This document shows positions 1 through 10,155 of a DNA stretch of 64,000 nucleotides, piece after piece (within the stretch, counting starts at the first letter, position 1; the number at the start of each line of letters is the position of its first letter). The notes below the pieces were generated by a model. It did not search any database and had not been told where the DNA came from. It saw only the letters and a list, made by a program, of their open reading frames with translations. The DNA lies in contig OZ024722.1 of NCBI GenBank assembly GCA_964016875.1, forward strand, positions 17,304,576 through 17,368,575, written 5' to 3'. The stretch is from Fallopia convolvulus (Eukaryota > Streptophyta > Magnoliopsida > Caryophyllales > Polygonaceae). Both the position numbers and the translations under genes were made by a program.

Positions 1-729
1 GCTTGTTTCAGGGTTGAGGGTATGCACAGTGTATTGATGAATATTTTGGCATCCACTCGAGGAGGTTTCAACAGGGTGATATTCAGGATCCACCACCAAC
101 TGACATGTCAGATTGATATTTTGAGGGCAAATATTAAGAGGTCGCGCATAAGTATTCCAACCGCCATGCATTGTGGCTTGTCCGATGAAATTAGAGAGTT
201 GTTTAAGCCCTTATTTCACAAATTGTCACTACAATGCCTAGACAAGTTGTTAGAAATGTTATATGAATTGGTCAAGGCTATGGCAAGGGGCGACCTTGAT
301 GAGGAATGTGTTGATTATTTTTGGCGAGACTGCCAAGGTAATTTTTCTATCCGAATTCACTATACATATTATATCGTAATGTTTATGCTAGGCCTGTCAT
401 GTCATATTTTTTTTTGTTTTCATATTTTTGACAGTCTTCCGTGTCCGCATAGAATTGGTGAGGCTATAATCTCCAAAAGGCCGATCTTGCCTAGCGAGAT
501 ACATAAGTTCTGGCGAACGGTGGTTTGGAAAGGAGTTGAAGATCAAAATCTGCTTCAGGATGAATGTGTACCCTTATGTATTCAAGACATCAGATGGAAC
601 CAAATGGTGGCAAAAAAGAGGAGTGGTGACATGCCGAGAGATCAGCGAGACCAACTCATAGAGTTGTTTGTTGACACAGAGACACCTGAAGAGTCTAATT
701 TGATTGAGCCGCCAGACGCACCGAGGTAA
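1..729 (+). pseudogene. C-terminal fragment of a MULE / FAR1-like transposase
   Basis: The frame is already open at base 1, so the 5' part lies outside the window. Its first residues (RVEGMHSVL) and the following helix-rich stretch resemble the segment just after the catalytic core in plant Mutator-like/FAR1-type transposases, where NRVE.MH.L is common. Near codon 140 the motif SLPCPHRI followed by a region ending HKFWRTV resembles the end of the SWIM zinc finger (C.H) and the IHP.W segment. The hydrophobic stretch at about residues 113-135 looks like translated intron or degenerate sequence, so the open frame overstates the real protein. A stop follows an acidic tail. No terminal inverted repeat was found nearby. 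The family call is by recognition and could be a domesticated FAR1-like gene, but the transposon-rich setting favours a relic. Confidence 0.5.
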
Positions 730-769
730 TTGAGGCCAACTGAATCGACCAAGTACTCGAACAAGAGAC

Positions 770-1127
770 GTGTATGAGCGATGTTTTCTAGCACTTCACA
801 CATCCTACGATGTGCTACTAGATAGCATCAAGTACATCCTATCTCCATGCGCTCCACGATACTGGCTCCACATGCTGTTGGTTGGCTTGATCTTTGCCAC
901 TTTATTCCAAGTAGCACTTGTGTTGTTATCATGGGACGGGCCTCACACATGCTTCCCACTTATGGCGTCTGGTTGAAACCCCAACCCCCCAACCGAGGTC
1001 TTGGCAATTGCTCTAGTAGGAAACCAGGACCACTTCATACCTGTAATGTCTTATAAACTCTTTAATTTTTTTAGAATCCTTTTTTGGGCCTGAAATCTAA
1101 GTATGCTAAGTTGTGTTGTTTTTTGTA
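770..1127. other. Unassigned stretch beside the MULE fragment
   Basis: Two short overlapping open frames lie here but neither resembles a known protein. Codon use looks random. I see no repeat or RNA gene. Confidence 0.3.
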
Positions 1128-2075
1128 GGTGTGACTAACGGGCAACACACCTATTCCACCGCCGCCCATCGTCAATCACCGGTGCAACTGGAGGATGCTG
1201 GTCACCCCTCTGTTGAGCCTCCTCGAACTCTTGTAGGAGCTCTGTCAATCGATATATCTCCCGAGCTACATGAGTGTCATAGCTAACGAGGAGAGTACCA
1301 TACAAAGGACCTCCTGGCTCCGCGACCTCGATCTCATGAGCCGCAAGATCCTCTGCGAGGGGATCGAGAGCCTGGCCGGAGGGGGAGCGGAAGCCTGGGC
1401 AGGAGCTGGGGATAGAGCGGAAGCGTGGGCCGAAGATGGAGTGGGAGTGGAAGCTTGGGCCGATGATGGAGGAGGAGCGGGAGCCTGGGTCGAAGATGGA
1501 GGGTGAGGGGAATCCTGGGCCGAACCTGAAGGGGGAGAGGAATCCTGGGCCGAAGTTGGAGGGGGAGAGGAATCATGGGTCGACGCTAAAGGGGGAGTGG
1601 TAACGTGAGCCTGGCCTAAAGCTGGAGAGGAAACAGTAGAGGGGAGAGGAACTGTGGGTGGGGTCGGGGCGGTAAGAGAGACGGGAGATGTGGTCGGGGC
1701 CTGAATCAAAGTGGTACCCACGGTCGGCGATGGAAAGAGCGGACTAGAAGTCGGGGGTATAGGAGGATCATCTACAAATAGGTCCTCAATTGTACCTGTG
1801 GGAGCGTCCGATCCAATATCGACAAACTGCATGTCAACCTCGTCATCTCTCCCCTCATCGATCGGATCCCTGCAATCCTCATCAACCTCATCGTCAAACT
1901 CAACATCTGTCGCGGCGGATGGGTCAATACCTCGCTCCATCCCATCAGTCAACTCGGTATCCGGCCTATGCACATCTAACGCCCGAGCCAATGCTAATAT
2001 AGCATGTGCAACCTCCGTTGCCGACAACTGCTTCTTCCTCCTCCTCCTCAAAATAGTATTAAGGCTCGTATGCAA
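1128..2075 (-). CDS. Pro/Ser-rich hypothetical protein, probably transposon-associated
   Basis: A 269-codon open frame (2075 to 1266, opening at a TTG, so its true start must be upstream) has three parts. The N-terminus is basic and helical with RRRRKKQLSATEVAHAILAL; then comes an acidic stretch; residues about 100-245 are a low-complexity tail of repeating Ser-Ala-Gln/Pro units. A second coding-like run in another frame (about 1280 down to 1128: HVAREIYRLTELLQEFEEA) suggests a frameshift or missed intron, so the real C-terminus may be helical and end near 1128. The sequence just upstream (2076-2100 on this strand) has a pyrimidine-rich AG, so this may be an internal exon spliced to 2731-3060. 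Function unknown. The neighbourhood suggests an accessory gene of a Mutator-like or PMD-type element. Confidence 0.35.
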
Positions 2076-2730
2076 CTCCTTAAAAAAGAAATTTTATTTC
2101 TTAATTATGCGATATTTATCATTTGTGATTTGAATATTGTTTTTATTTTCTATTTTTAATATTATATTTCACTCTACAATTTCATTTTCAATTCTTTTTT
2201 TTTTCTTTTTCACTTTAACTTTTTATTTCATATTTTCTAGTCTTTATATATTATTTTGAATTCGAGTTCTTTTGCTTGTCGAAATTCAATTCGAAATTGA
2301 TTTCGTAATATTCAATTACAACTTTATATTCAAATTGAATTACAATTGATATTCAACATTTCAATTCAATACGAGTTTTTTTTCTACATATTTTAAATTC
2401 CAAAATCTTAAATATTATATGTCAATATGCAACTATTGTAATGAATGGAATTCAAAATTAACCGTTCAACAAATAATGACTTACATACAAGAAAATATGG
2501 TATTTGTATATTTCCTATCAATTTAAAATTTTCTATTCAATTTTTTTTTCATTTCCAAAATTTTATAATATCAAATATTCAAATATTAGATATTTTCTAG
2601 TCAATTTTTTTCCTGTAAATTTCAAAACTTTATACTATCATATATTCGAATATTAGATAATATGATGCAACTAGAATTATAATAAATGAAAGTAACTAAC
2701 AAATTAATTTTGTATTAATGTTATGAATAT
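2076..2730. other. AT-rich stretch, possible intron of the minus-strand gene
   Basis: Very AT-rich and full of AATTCAA/TTGAATT words. No open frame of note. Its composition contrasts sharply with the GC-rich blocks on both sides, which would suit an intron between 2731-3060 and 1266-2075 on the minus strand, but I could not find splice sites that keep the frame. Confidence 0.3.
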
Positions 2731-3063
2731 AGCGGAATAACGTACCACATTGTATTTCGACCTCGTTCAGATCGGAGTTCGGGCCGGATTTTGACCTGCT
2801 GCCAGTTGACCCGTCGGATCAGGATCGACGGATCCAGCGCCTTGGTCGACCACCACGCCCGCCTGGGTTGGATTCCCGGCGCCACCTTCGCCCTCCTGGG
2901 TCGAACTGCCTCCGGCCGCCTCTGTCCTACTACCGCCGCATGGGTCTCGTTGTCGCCGATGACCCTGAACCTCCATTTTTGCCGGAACTTCTTTTCCCCC
3001 ATCACCATTCCCTTTTCCGTCCATTGGGGAGAGGTTGGAATGGAGAGTGGATCTCAAATCTAA
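2731..3063 (-). CDS. GC-rich minus-strand open region, possible 5' exon
   Basis: Two overlapping minus-strand frames (3057-2767 and 3008-2721) are open in this GC-rich block. The second contains WQQVKIRPELRSERGRN and runs towards the AT-rich stretch. It may be the first exon of the Pro/Ser-rich gene downstream on the same strand. No domain was recognised. The high GC content keeps several frames open by chance, so coding status is uncertain. Confidence 0.2.
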
Positions 3064-3203
3064 TATGTAGATGGGTTGAAATTGGATCTAGAGAGTGGCA
3101 ATTGATTTTTTGATCGGTCGAATTGTACAGACGTCGGAATCGAACATATGCGGCGCAATTGTTTTGGGGAAGACGAAGCTCGCTTGGCTGATTTAACCTA
3201 ATT

Positions 3204-3380
3204 GAGCGCTCGTTTGAAACGAGCGCTCATTTCGAATGAGCGTCAAACTGGGCCGAATTTTGGGCTTTTGGATTTCCGAATTTTGGATTGGCACTCGTTT
3301 CAAACGAGCGCTCCTTTGGGACAAGCGCTCGTTTTGAAAGAGCGCTCATTCTGAATGATAGCTCTTTATAAACGAGTGTT
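3204..3380. repeat. Cluster of GAGCGCTC palindromes
   Basis: At 3204-3228 lies a perfect palindrome with two 12-base arms (GAGCGCTCGTTT) around one base. Near copies of the same arm recur at 3291-3313 (GCACTCGTTTCAAACGAGCG), 3324-3348 and, decayed, 3361-3376. The units are irregularly spaced (about 30-90 bp) and joined by ATTTCGAATGA / ATTCTGAATGA linkers. This is not a tandem satellite with fixed period. Confidence 0.75.
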
Positions 3381-3489
3381 GTGCGCTTATTAAAAAACGC
3401 GTGTGTATAAAGTTTTTCGCGTATATAAAAAATCACAAAAAAAATTGAAATTTTGAAAAAATTCAAAAAAAAAAAGATTTTAGAACGGA

Positions 3490-4887
3490 TGAGTACCCCT
3501 GTCTTTTGGTTCAATGATAGCTGATTGCTTGCATGATCATGAAATTTCCTTTCAGCATGTTTTTGATGGTATAGCCTGATTCTTATGATGAAATTGTTTT
3601 TTATGGAGAAATAGCATTTGATGAAATTAAGCATGTATAACTGTTAGCATAAGTAGTTGCAATCCAACAAAAATATGACCTTGTGAGTTCTTATTGTTAG
3701 CCTTGATTTTGCATGTGTGATTTGCTCTCTGTATGTATATTTTCTCTTGGAATTGTGATGATTATCTATTTTTCAAGACCTGTATAAGATTTTAAGTTCA
3801 TTACTTGTGAAAGTCATATGATAGAGAAGTTATTTTTCATAAGCCCTATTAATCCCTATCCACCCTTACATTATCCTTGTTTTTGATAGCCAATTTGAGC
3901 TTTAGCCTTTTTATTGTTGCTCCACAAAATCATCCCTAGCTGAGATAAGCTTGACCCTATTCGGGGATTAGGACTTAGTTGGAGAGGTGTTGTTTTGTAG
4001 AGTGCAAAGTTAGTTATGCTTTGGTTCAAAATAAAGGTTTGGTGGGGTAGATTGGAAATCTCTTGTTTTTAATTATGTAAAAAGGTCTCTTGGTTAAAAG
4101 AAAGAATGCACAGAGATAGAAAAGATAATAAGATCGATACCAGCCTATGTAGGCTCGGTGCCGAATGAAAAAAAGAAGCAAAATTTTAGCTCGTTACCGA
4201 CCCTCTCAGGTTGGTAACGAGCTATATCGAGGCAAGTCGAAGAAGGAAAAATGCAGAAAAACAAAGAATGAATAAGGAAGATGTGCAATGTTTAAAGTTT
4301 AAACAAGAGATTCTTTGTGTTTTTATGAGGTTTTCTAGGATTTTGATGGTGAGTGAAGAGAGGTGCATAATGTTTGAGTGAGTTTGGTATGTTTTTATGA
4401 GAATTTTTGGATACATGTATGAGTTTTTAGGAGTCTTTGATTCCCGGATATTATTAGCACCACATGACCAAAATATTTCCATGCCTTATTGTTTTTTTAC
4501 CAAGCCCCATTACAACCTGGTCGAATGGAAACTTCTGTGAAGTTTTTCATTGAGCCTAAGTTCTCTTCATGATTTTTACTTGTTTTGACAAATCTTTGGT
4601 GGAGAATTTGGTGATATAAGTTCCAATTTCTATGAGTTTTTGCATATAAGATTGAGTTGAGAGATGAATTTATAGCCCAAACATATGAGAGTTGAGTGAA
4701 ACACATTATTCCTTGGTGAGGTTGGATTGTGGTTGCTTATGTCTATTGGTGCTTATATATGTGTGATGACGTTAATAGTCATTTGCTATTTTTGCTATGG
4801 TTTTGAAATTGCTTTTTAGATGAAGGCTATTACTTGATGAGCATGTTGTTTGGTTTTGGTTATTGTTTAGTGATTGCTTGAGGACAA
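3490..4887 (+). mobile_element. 3' non-coding internal region of an Athila-like Ty3/gypsy element
   Basis: No long open frame. The segment shares landmarks with 9720-10155: GCCCCATTACAACC near 4505 (also near 9791), GGTGGAGAATT, GAGTGAAACACAT, CCTTGGTGAGG and CTTGAGGACAAG near 4876. These words mark the region between the last open frame and the 3' LTR in this retrotransposon group. A small inverted repeat sits at 4188-4223 (15-base arms, one mismatch, loop of 6). The polypurine tract expected before the LTR is not seen. Confidence 0.5.
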
Positions 4888-6377
4888 GTGATGTTCATGT
4901 TTTTAGTCTAGTTTTAGGTGTCTTTCTTAGGTGGTTTAGTTTAGTTTTAGTAAGTTTTAGAGTTAGTTTGGTGTGTTTTTGGATAAGTTTGCATATTTTG
5001 TGAAAAGTATGGAAGCTACTCCGTTTTGTGTCTTTTTGTAGGTTTTTGAAGCGGAAAGGAGCATTCTCAAGTGAAGCTGAAGTCAAGCGGTGAAAGGTGG
5101 AATGCATAGAGGAGGAAAAGGAAGAAGTTCATGTTGAAGATCAAGTTGAATTTCAAGTGAAGCCATGGAAAGAGTGTAAATAAACCCGAAATAGAGAGCT
5201 TGTTACCGACCTGTGAGGGTCGGTACCGAGCTGTACGAAGAGTTTTGTTCCAAGGGATTCAATAAGTGTCTACCGACCCTGTGCAATTCGTTACCAAGGT
5301 GACCTGTGTCGGTAGAACGACGCCGACTTTCAGAAATTATATCTTTTATCTTGTAATCTTTTTAGTTTAGAAAGTTTTTATCTTTTAGATCTTTATTAGA
5401 TAGCTTTCTCTAGTATAATTACTCTTGTTCAAGTCTAGGAAAAGAGGGGGATATTTTTCGTTAGTTTTGGAATTCGTGAGTTTTGAGAACGAGACGGTAG
5501 TTTGGAGATTGCGAACCTGATTCGATCGAGAGAGAGAGAAGAAGGGTCGTGATCGGAGTCTTTGTTTTTGTTCTTCGGATGTTTCGAGCTTGAACGTGTG
5601 GTTGTAAGACAATATTTCTTTTAATTTCAAGTAAGTTTTACTTTTCAATGTTCTCTTTTAATAAAGTTGGTTATTTTGGTTCAATGATGAGTGAGTAGTT
5701 TTCTTTTCCAGGGTCGGGGTTGAAACCCGACATAGTTGTGCATGGTTGAATGAATGTGTTGATGTTTTGATTTCCTTCTATCTTTTGAATTACTTGTTGT
5801 GCTTATGCTTAGACGAGAGTCGAAGTAATTTGAATTTGTTGCTTGATCGAAAGAGAAAGTCTTGAACTTGAATGTTGATATTGTTCGATAACGAAAGTTT
5901 CGAGTTTTGGATTCAAAACAAGTAATAAAGTGAATTGGTTTATGAAAGTTGATTGATTTGCTTGTTTAGTCAACAAAAGTTGATAGATTTATCTTCAAAG
6001 GCATGATCTTTATCTTCACATGAGTTTATATGCATAATTATGTTGTGGTAACCCTTTTCCTAGAGCTTTTTATCCTTTGATTTTCCTTAGTTTTGCATTC
6101 GAATTCACTCGTTACCGAGGCACTAGGATCGGTACCACGCATGCACTTGCATCTTGATATTTGTTCTGTTTTAGTAGAAATCCAGCATCGTTACCAACCC
6201 TGACAAGGTCGGTACCGAGGTCTGTCATAGTTGTTTTCTTTTGTTTCGCTTTGTTTTATTGTTTTCTTAGGTCGGTAAACAAATAGCGTTGCTTCCCGTG
6301 GACGATCCCGACTTTGCTATACTCAGCGGGGTCTTGACTACAAATTTTATTTGTTGTTAAGTAAATCCCTACCAACA
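4888..6377 (+). mobile_element. LTR of the Athila-like gag-protease element
   Basis: The right end is fixed by the primer-binding site that starts three bases later. The last 260 bp (about 6116-6377) are repeated at 15608-15873, where the element's 3' LTR ends, with about a dozen differences. The left end is approximate, placed at the TG after GAGGACAAG. The LTR carries several GGTCGGTACCGAG words and CCCGTGGACGATCC near its end, the latter typical of this group's LTR borders. Confidence 0.6.
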
Positions 6378-6380
6378 AAT

Positions 6381-6399
6381 TGGCGTCGTTGCCAGGGAA
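6381..6399 (+). other. Primer-binding site, tRNA-Asp type
   Basis: TGGCGTCGTTGCCAGGGAA matches the usual Athila/Tat site (TGGCGCCGTTGCCGGGGA) with two C-to-T or G-to-A type changes, consistent with decay of methylated cytosines. It begins three bases after the LTR end. Confidence 0.75.
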
Positions 6400-6589
6400 G
6401 CAACAGTGTTTGTTTTGTTTACCTGTGGGTCTGGGAATAGCCCGACCCCGTTTTTGTTTTTAATTCTGTTTTCTTTTGTTTGTTTTCTCAGCTTATGCCA
6501 GCAGGACATCGCAGGCTCGAGTTTGATAACGTTGGTTATTATTCTGACCAAAACGCACCCTAAACCGAAGAAGAAGAGGAAACCAAGCC

Positions 6590-6895
6590 ATGGCAATGAC
6601 TCCTGAACAGATGGAACAACAGATGGCCGCTCTCCAGAGGCAGATGGAGGCGTTACAAGCTGATCGAGACGTTGTTCCCGCAACAGCTGAACGAGAACGA
6701 GTAAACACTACACGTCATCGAGAAGATAATGCCCGTCTATAGGAGCAATTGAACGCCTATCCGAGGAATACCAAGCAATATATGCATCAAGAACTGAGGG
6801 TGCCAGAGTCTGCAATTGTGCTTCCGGAGATAGAGAAGACTTTTGAGATCAAGTCTCAATTTATATCCTTAATCAAAAGGGCACAATTTATATCC
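6590..6895 (+). pseudogene. gag, part 1, of the Athila-like element
   Basis: The first ATG after the leader opens a frame beginning MAMTPEQMEQQMAALQ, a glutamine-rich coiled-coil start typical of Athila gag. It continues to FEIKSQFISLIKRAQF, a conserved piece of that gag. A TAG at 6740-6742 breaks it. The frame stops matching near 6895, where a foreign repeat begins. The gag resumes at 11525 with roughly 50 residues of the family's usual sequence absent. A 22-base word at 6857-6878 is repeated at 6884-6905 right at the junction. Confidence 0.65.
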
Positions 6896-6911
6896 TTAAC
6901 CAAAAACTAGT

Positions 6912-8660
6912 TGTGACACCCTTATACCCTATGACGTATACTTTGTAAAACTTATCTCTTATATAAAGAGATAATTCACATATAAGCAATTATTCACGTA
7001 AGCAAATAGCATACATTAACAACCATAAAAGGTTGCACACATACATATAGGTAGTTACTTCTTATGCTAATACATCTATTACTCTAACTTCTATTACAAC
7101 TCATATGTCTAAGATGCAAAAATGAGGAGGAGAAGGTTGCATAGAGCTTCAGCCGGCCAACCTGTATGAATGTGACCTCTAAAAGAGACACATGTCAGTA
7201 AGAACTAACTGAACCTGAAAAATTGTTTTGCGATTTACGTGAGTCGCATACTCAGTGAATATAAACCATCATCAATTATTTCACATAGAGTCAAACATCT
7301 AGTCCATGTACATATACATACATATTATATATATATATGTCATCTAAGAATTTACTATGCGTATGCAAATGCAAATGTATCCGATTCATTATTATGTGAA
7401 CTGTTCAAGCCTGAATCTACCCCGGGTTTACTGTATATGGACTCTTATGGTCCCTGTAAGAATTATAACCCGTAGGTCCTGTATGATCCGTAGATCCTAT
7501 ATGATCCGAAGATCCTGTATTACAAATTCAGGGAGAGACAGTCACAGGCTCTTTTAATCTCATGCAATATGCTATGCAATCAAGTGCATCATGTAACCAT
7601 ATATCATATGCCATCTATCAACATACTTTCTATGTAAATAACTCTGGAAATTTCAGAGCTATCACATCTATCCATATAACTCATTAAATACATATATCCA
7701 TATAGCTCATAAAGCACATATATCCATATAACATTTATAGCACATAGGGTTGAATCTCCGGTCTATACTCACCTGTTTAAGGCAGATACTATATTTCTCT
7801 CCCTTGACTCTGACCACGGTCTATTACTGGGGCTCCTATATGTAACCCAATGCAAAAACATTCTATTTACTCTTACAACTTTAACCCCAAATATAATGAA
7901 ATGCCAGAATGCATTATAACTCCTTATGCATAATTCCAAATCCTTTAAAACTTGACAACGATAAACTATATATATAGAAGAACATTTTTCTAGTTCAAAC
8001 CTTTCTGAAAAACTTGATCAAAGGGCTCCCTAATATCCTTACAAAACGAAACCCGAAAAATACTTTGAAATGTTTTACCGAATATAAATTCGATATTGAA
8101 AACACCCTCTGAGAACTATAAATCGACTGATTTCTCAATCAAAATCCACTGTAGATCTCGATCTGGAAAAATTAGAAAAATCCAGATAAACCATTAACTA
8201 ATTAAAAACCTACCAAATCACGCTTGTACTTCAAGATTAAAGCCCGATAGAAGAAATCTTGGACCAGATCCAACAAAAACAACAAAAATCCAACAATTCC
8301 TCTTAACAAAGTCGAACTCATCTCTCTCTCTTTTTTTTTTGAATGTTCTACGTAGCTTTTGCACAAATCAACAAAGGCAATTGTATATAAAAGAGTGAGT
8401 AAGTCGGCAACATTAAAGAAGTCGGCTAAAAATTTTGAGAAATTGCATTTTGCACCCTCAAATCTTCTTTACTACAAACTTTACCCTAAAATAATTATTA
8501 ATTAACTTTTACTTAAAAACTTTTTAAAATATAATAAACTTAATTTGAAAATAAATATTACTTTTAAAAACTCACTATATATCATGCCAATATGTTATGC
8601 ATATGCTATTAATATGTTGTGAATGCAAAATGACGTATGCAGTTTGGTCGGGGATGTTAT
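6912..8660. mobile_element. Dispersed repeat C, LTR-like
   Basis: The segment starts TGTGACACCC and shows GGTCGGGGATGTTAT near 8647-8660, the kind of complementary ends seen on some plant LTRs, though no flanking duplication is visible. Bases 6913-7445 are clearly repeated at 62111-62637 in the same orientation. No coding region. The right border is inferred; only the first 530 bp are supported by the second copy. Confidence 0.5.
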
Positions 8661-9345
8661 AGGAGAGGTCAACATCGGAGTTATTCTTGGTATGAATTTT
8701 GAGACAAGGGTATTGGCTAACTACATGAGCAATGAGAGGCTTTTGTATATGGAATTCGAGGAATGCTGGGATTTCTTATGTTTCATGAGCTATCAGAGCT
8801 TTTATGTTGAGTCATCTTCCCAACAACCACAACCGGTTGATACGTCTCTTGAGGATTTAATGAAAGAACTCTCTACCAGGACGGATGCTTTGACAAGGGA
8901 AGTTTATGCTGCCACAGAAATACTTGCAATGCCTAGGGAGCTTGAAACATCTTCTCCCATGTGGAGTCATGAGTTTGAGCCTTCTGTGGTTTTGGAAGAA
9001 GAGTATTTTGTTGAGCATGATGACTTCTTTGCAGATGAAGTAGACAACAATGAGGGAGAAAATCAAGATGATACATCTGTTAAGGCTCCCGCCATCATGT
9101 TGTGCCCTATGCTAGGCCTTGAAATCCCATGCTTCAGTTTCCCCACCTTCTCACATCAGGAGCTTATGGAGTTGCAATATGAGGAGTCAAGTCTACAACA
9201 CAAGGTGGAAGATGGAGAATATATGGAGTTCATCTTGGATATAAGTGGTATTGCTGACAAGTGCTTTGATTCATACTGTAAGTATTTTCTAAATCCACCA
9301 CTTGTGCTAGATTTATTTGAGCAAATGCCAGTTCATGCCAATTAG
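8623..9345 (+). CDS. 240-codon hypothetical ORF of a retroelement
   Basis: An uninterrupted frame. The first dozen codons lie in the end of repeat C and the rest in the next element. It has an acidic middle (VEHDDFFADEVDNNEGENQDD) and no Cys/His knuckle, protease, polymerase or integrase motif. It is followed by the sequence GACGTTAAATAAGGCGC...GGAGGCAACCCGAC, which in this retrotransposon group follows the last open frame, so it is probably the 3'-most coding part of a non-autonomous LTR element. I do not recognise the protein. Confidence 0.35.
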   Translation: MQNDVCSLVGDVIGEVNIGVILGMNFETRVLANYMSNERLLYMEFEECWDFLCFMSYQSFYVESSSQQPQPVDTSLEDLMKELSTRTDALTREVYAATEILAMPRELETSSPMWSHEFEPSVVLEEEYFVEHDDFFADEVDNNEGENQDDTSVKAPAIMLCPMLGLEIPCFSFPTFSHQELMELQYEESSLQHKVEDGEYMEFILDISGIADKCFDSYCKYFLNPPLVLDLFEQMPVHAN

Positions 9346-10155
9346 GCACATATGTTTGATAAGTTAATACGTTCTTTGAAAGTTATATTATGCATCTTTA
9401 ATTTATCATGGTGTTACTTATGTTTTTCTGAGATGTGTGCACAAGGGTTTGACAGGTTACTAAGGGCATTGACAATGTCTAATCTTGTCAATTTATACTA
9501 AACGTCGAGCCACGACGTTAAATAAGGCGCTTGTTAGGAGGCAACCCGACCTAGGTACTTTTTTTTCTTTTTATAGCTTAGTTGTTTTGTTTTGGTTTTT
9601 CCTTTGTTTCTGTGTTGGACTAACCTGAAGGTAGGTAAAAAAGGAGCGCAACGGAACTGAAGGTAGTTGTTTCTGTTTCTGTGTTGGACTAACCTGAAGG
9701 TAGTTGTTTTGTTTGGGTTTAGTTAGTTCTTTATCCCGGATTTAGCACCAGAAGACCAAATATGATCCCTTCCAATTTCTCTTTACCTTGGCCCCATTAC
9801 AACCCTTGAAAAGTCCTCATGATTTTTGTTGTGTGTTTGGTCCACAACGGTGGAGAATTAGAACGCTGATGCAAGCATATGGTAGTCTAGTTTTTCATTG
9901 TTGATTTGAGTGAAACACATACCTTTAAACACTTGAGTGAGAGTGCAGACACATTACCTTGGTGAGGTCTAGAATGGATGAATTATTTATGCTCTTTGCT
10001 TTAGTCAATTGCATGCTAAGATGTCTTGATCAAGTTATAGTTATATGTTGACTTGTTCTATGAATTATGAGAGGAATGCATGAATTGCTATGTTGTGGTG
10101 TGACTTGAATCTACTTCTTTCTTGAGGACAAGCAAGGTTTAAGCATGGGGGAATT
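9346..10155 (+). mobile_element. 3' non-coding region and polypurine tract of gypsy element B
   Basis: It contains GGAGGCAACCCGAC (near 9537), GCCCCATTACAACC (near 9791), CTTGAGGACAAGCAAGG (near 10122) and a polypurine tract AAGCATGGGGGAATT at 10141-10155 directly before an LTR. A 33-base phrase (TGTTTCTGTGTTGGACTAACC...) is repeated at about 9607 and 9674, a small local duplication. Confidence 0.6.

Noticed and set aside
1270..1506. Plus-strand 78-codon frame rich in Trp/Ala/Glu
   Set aside because: It is the shadow of the low-complexity repeat in the minus-strand Pro/Ser-rich frame.
3204..3380. Repeat cluster as a CRISPR array
   Set aside because: Units are palindromes of varying sequence with irregular spacing, there are no uniform spacers or cas genes, and the DNA is plant nuclear.
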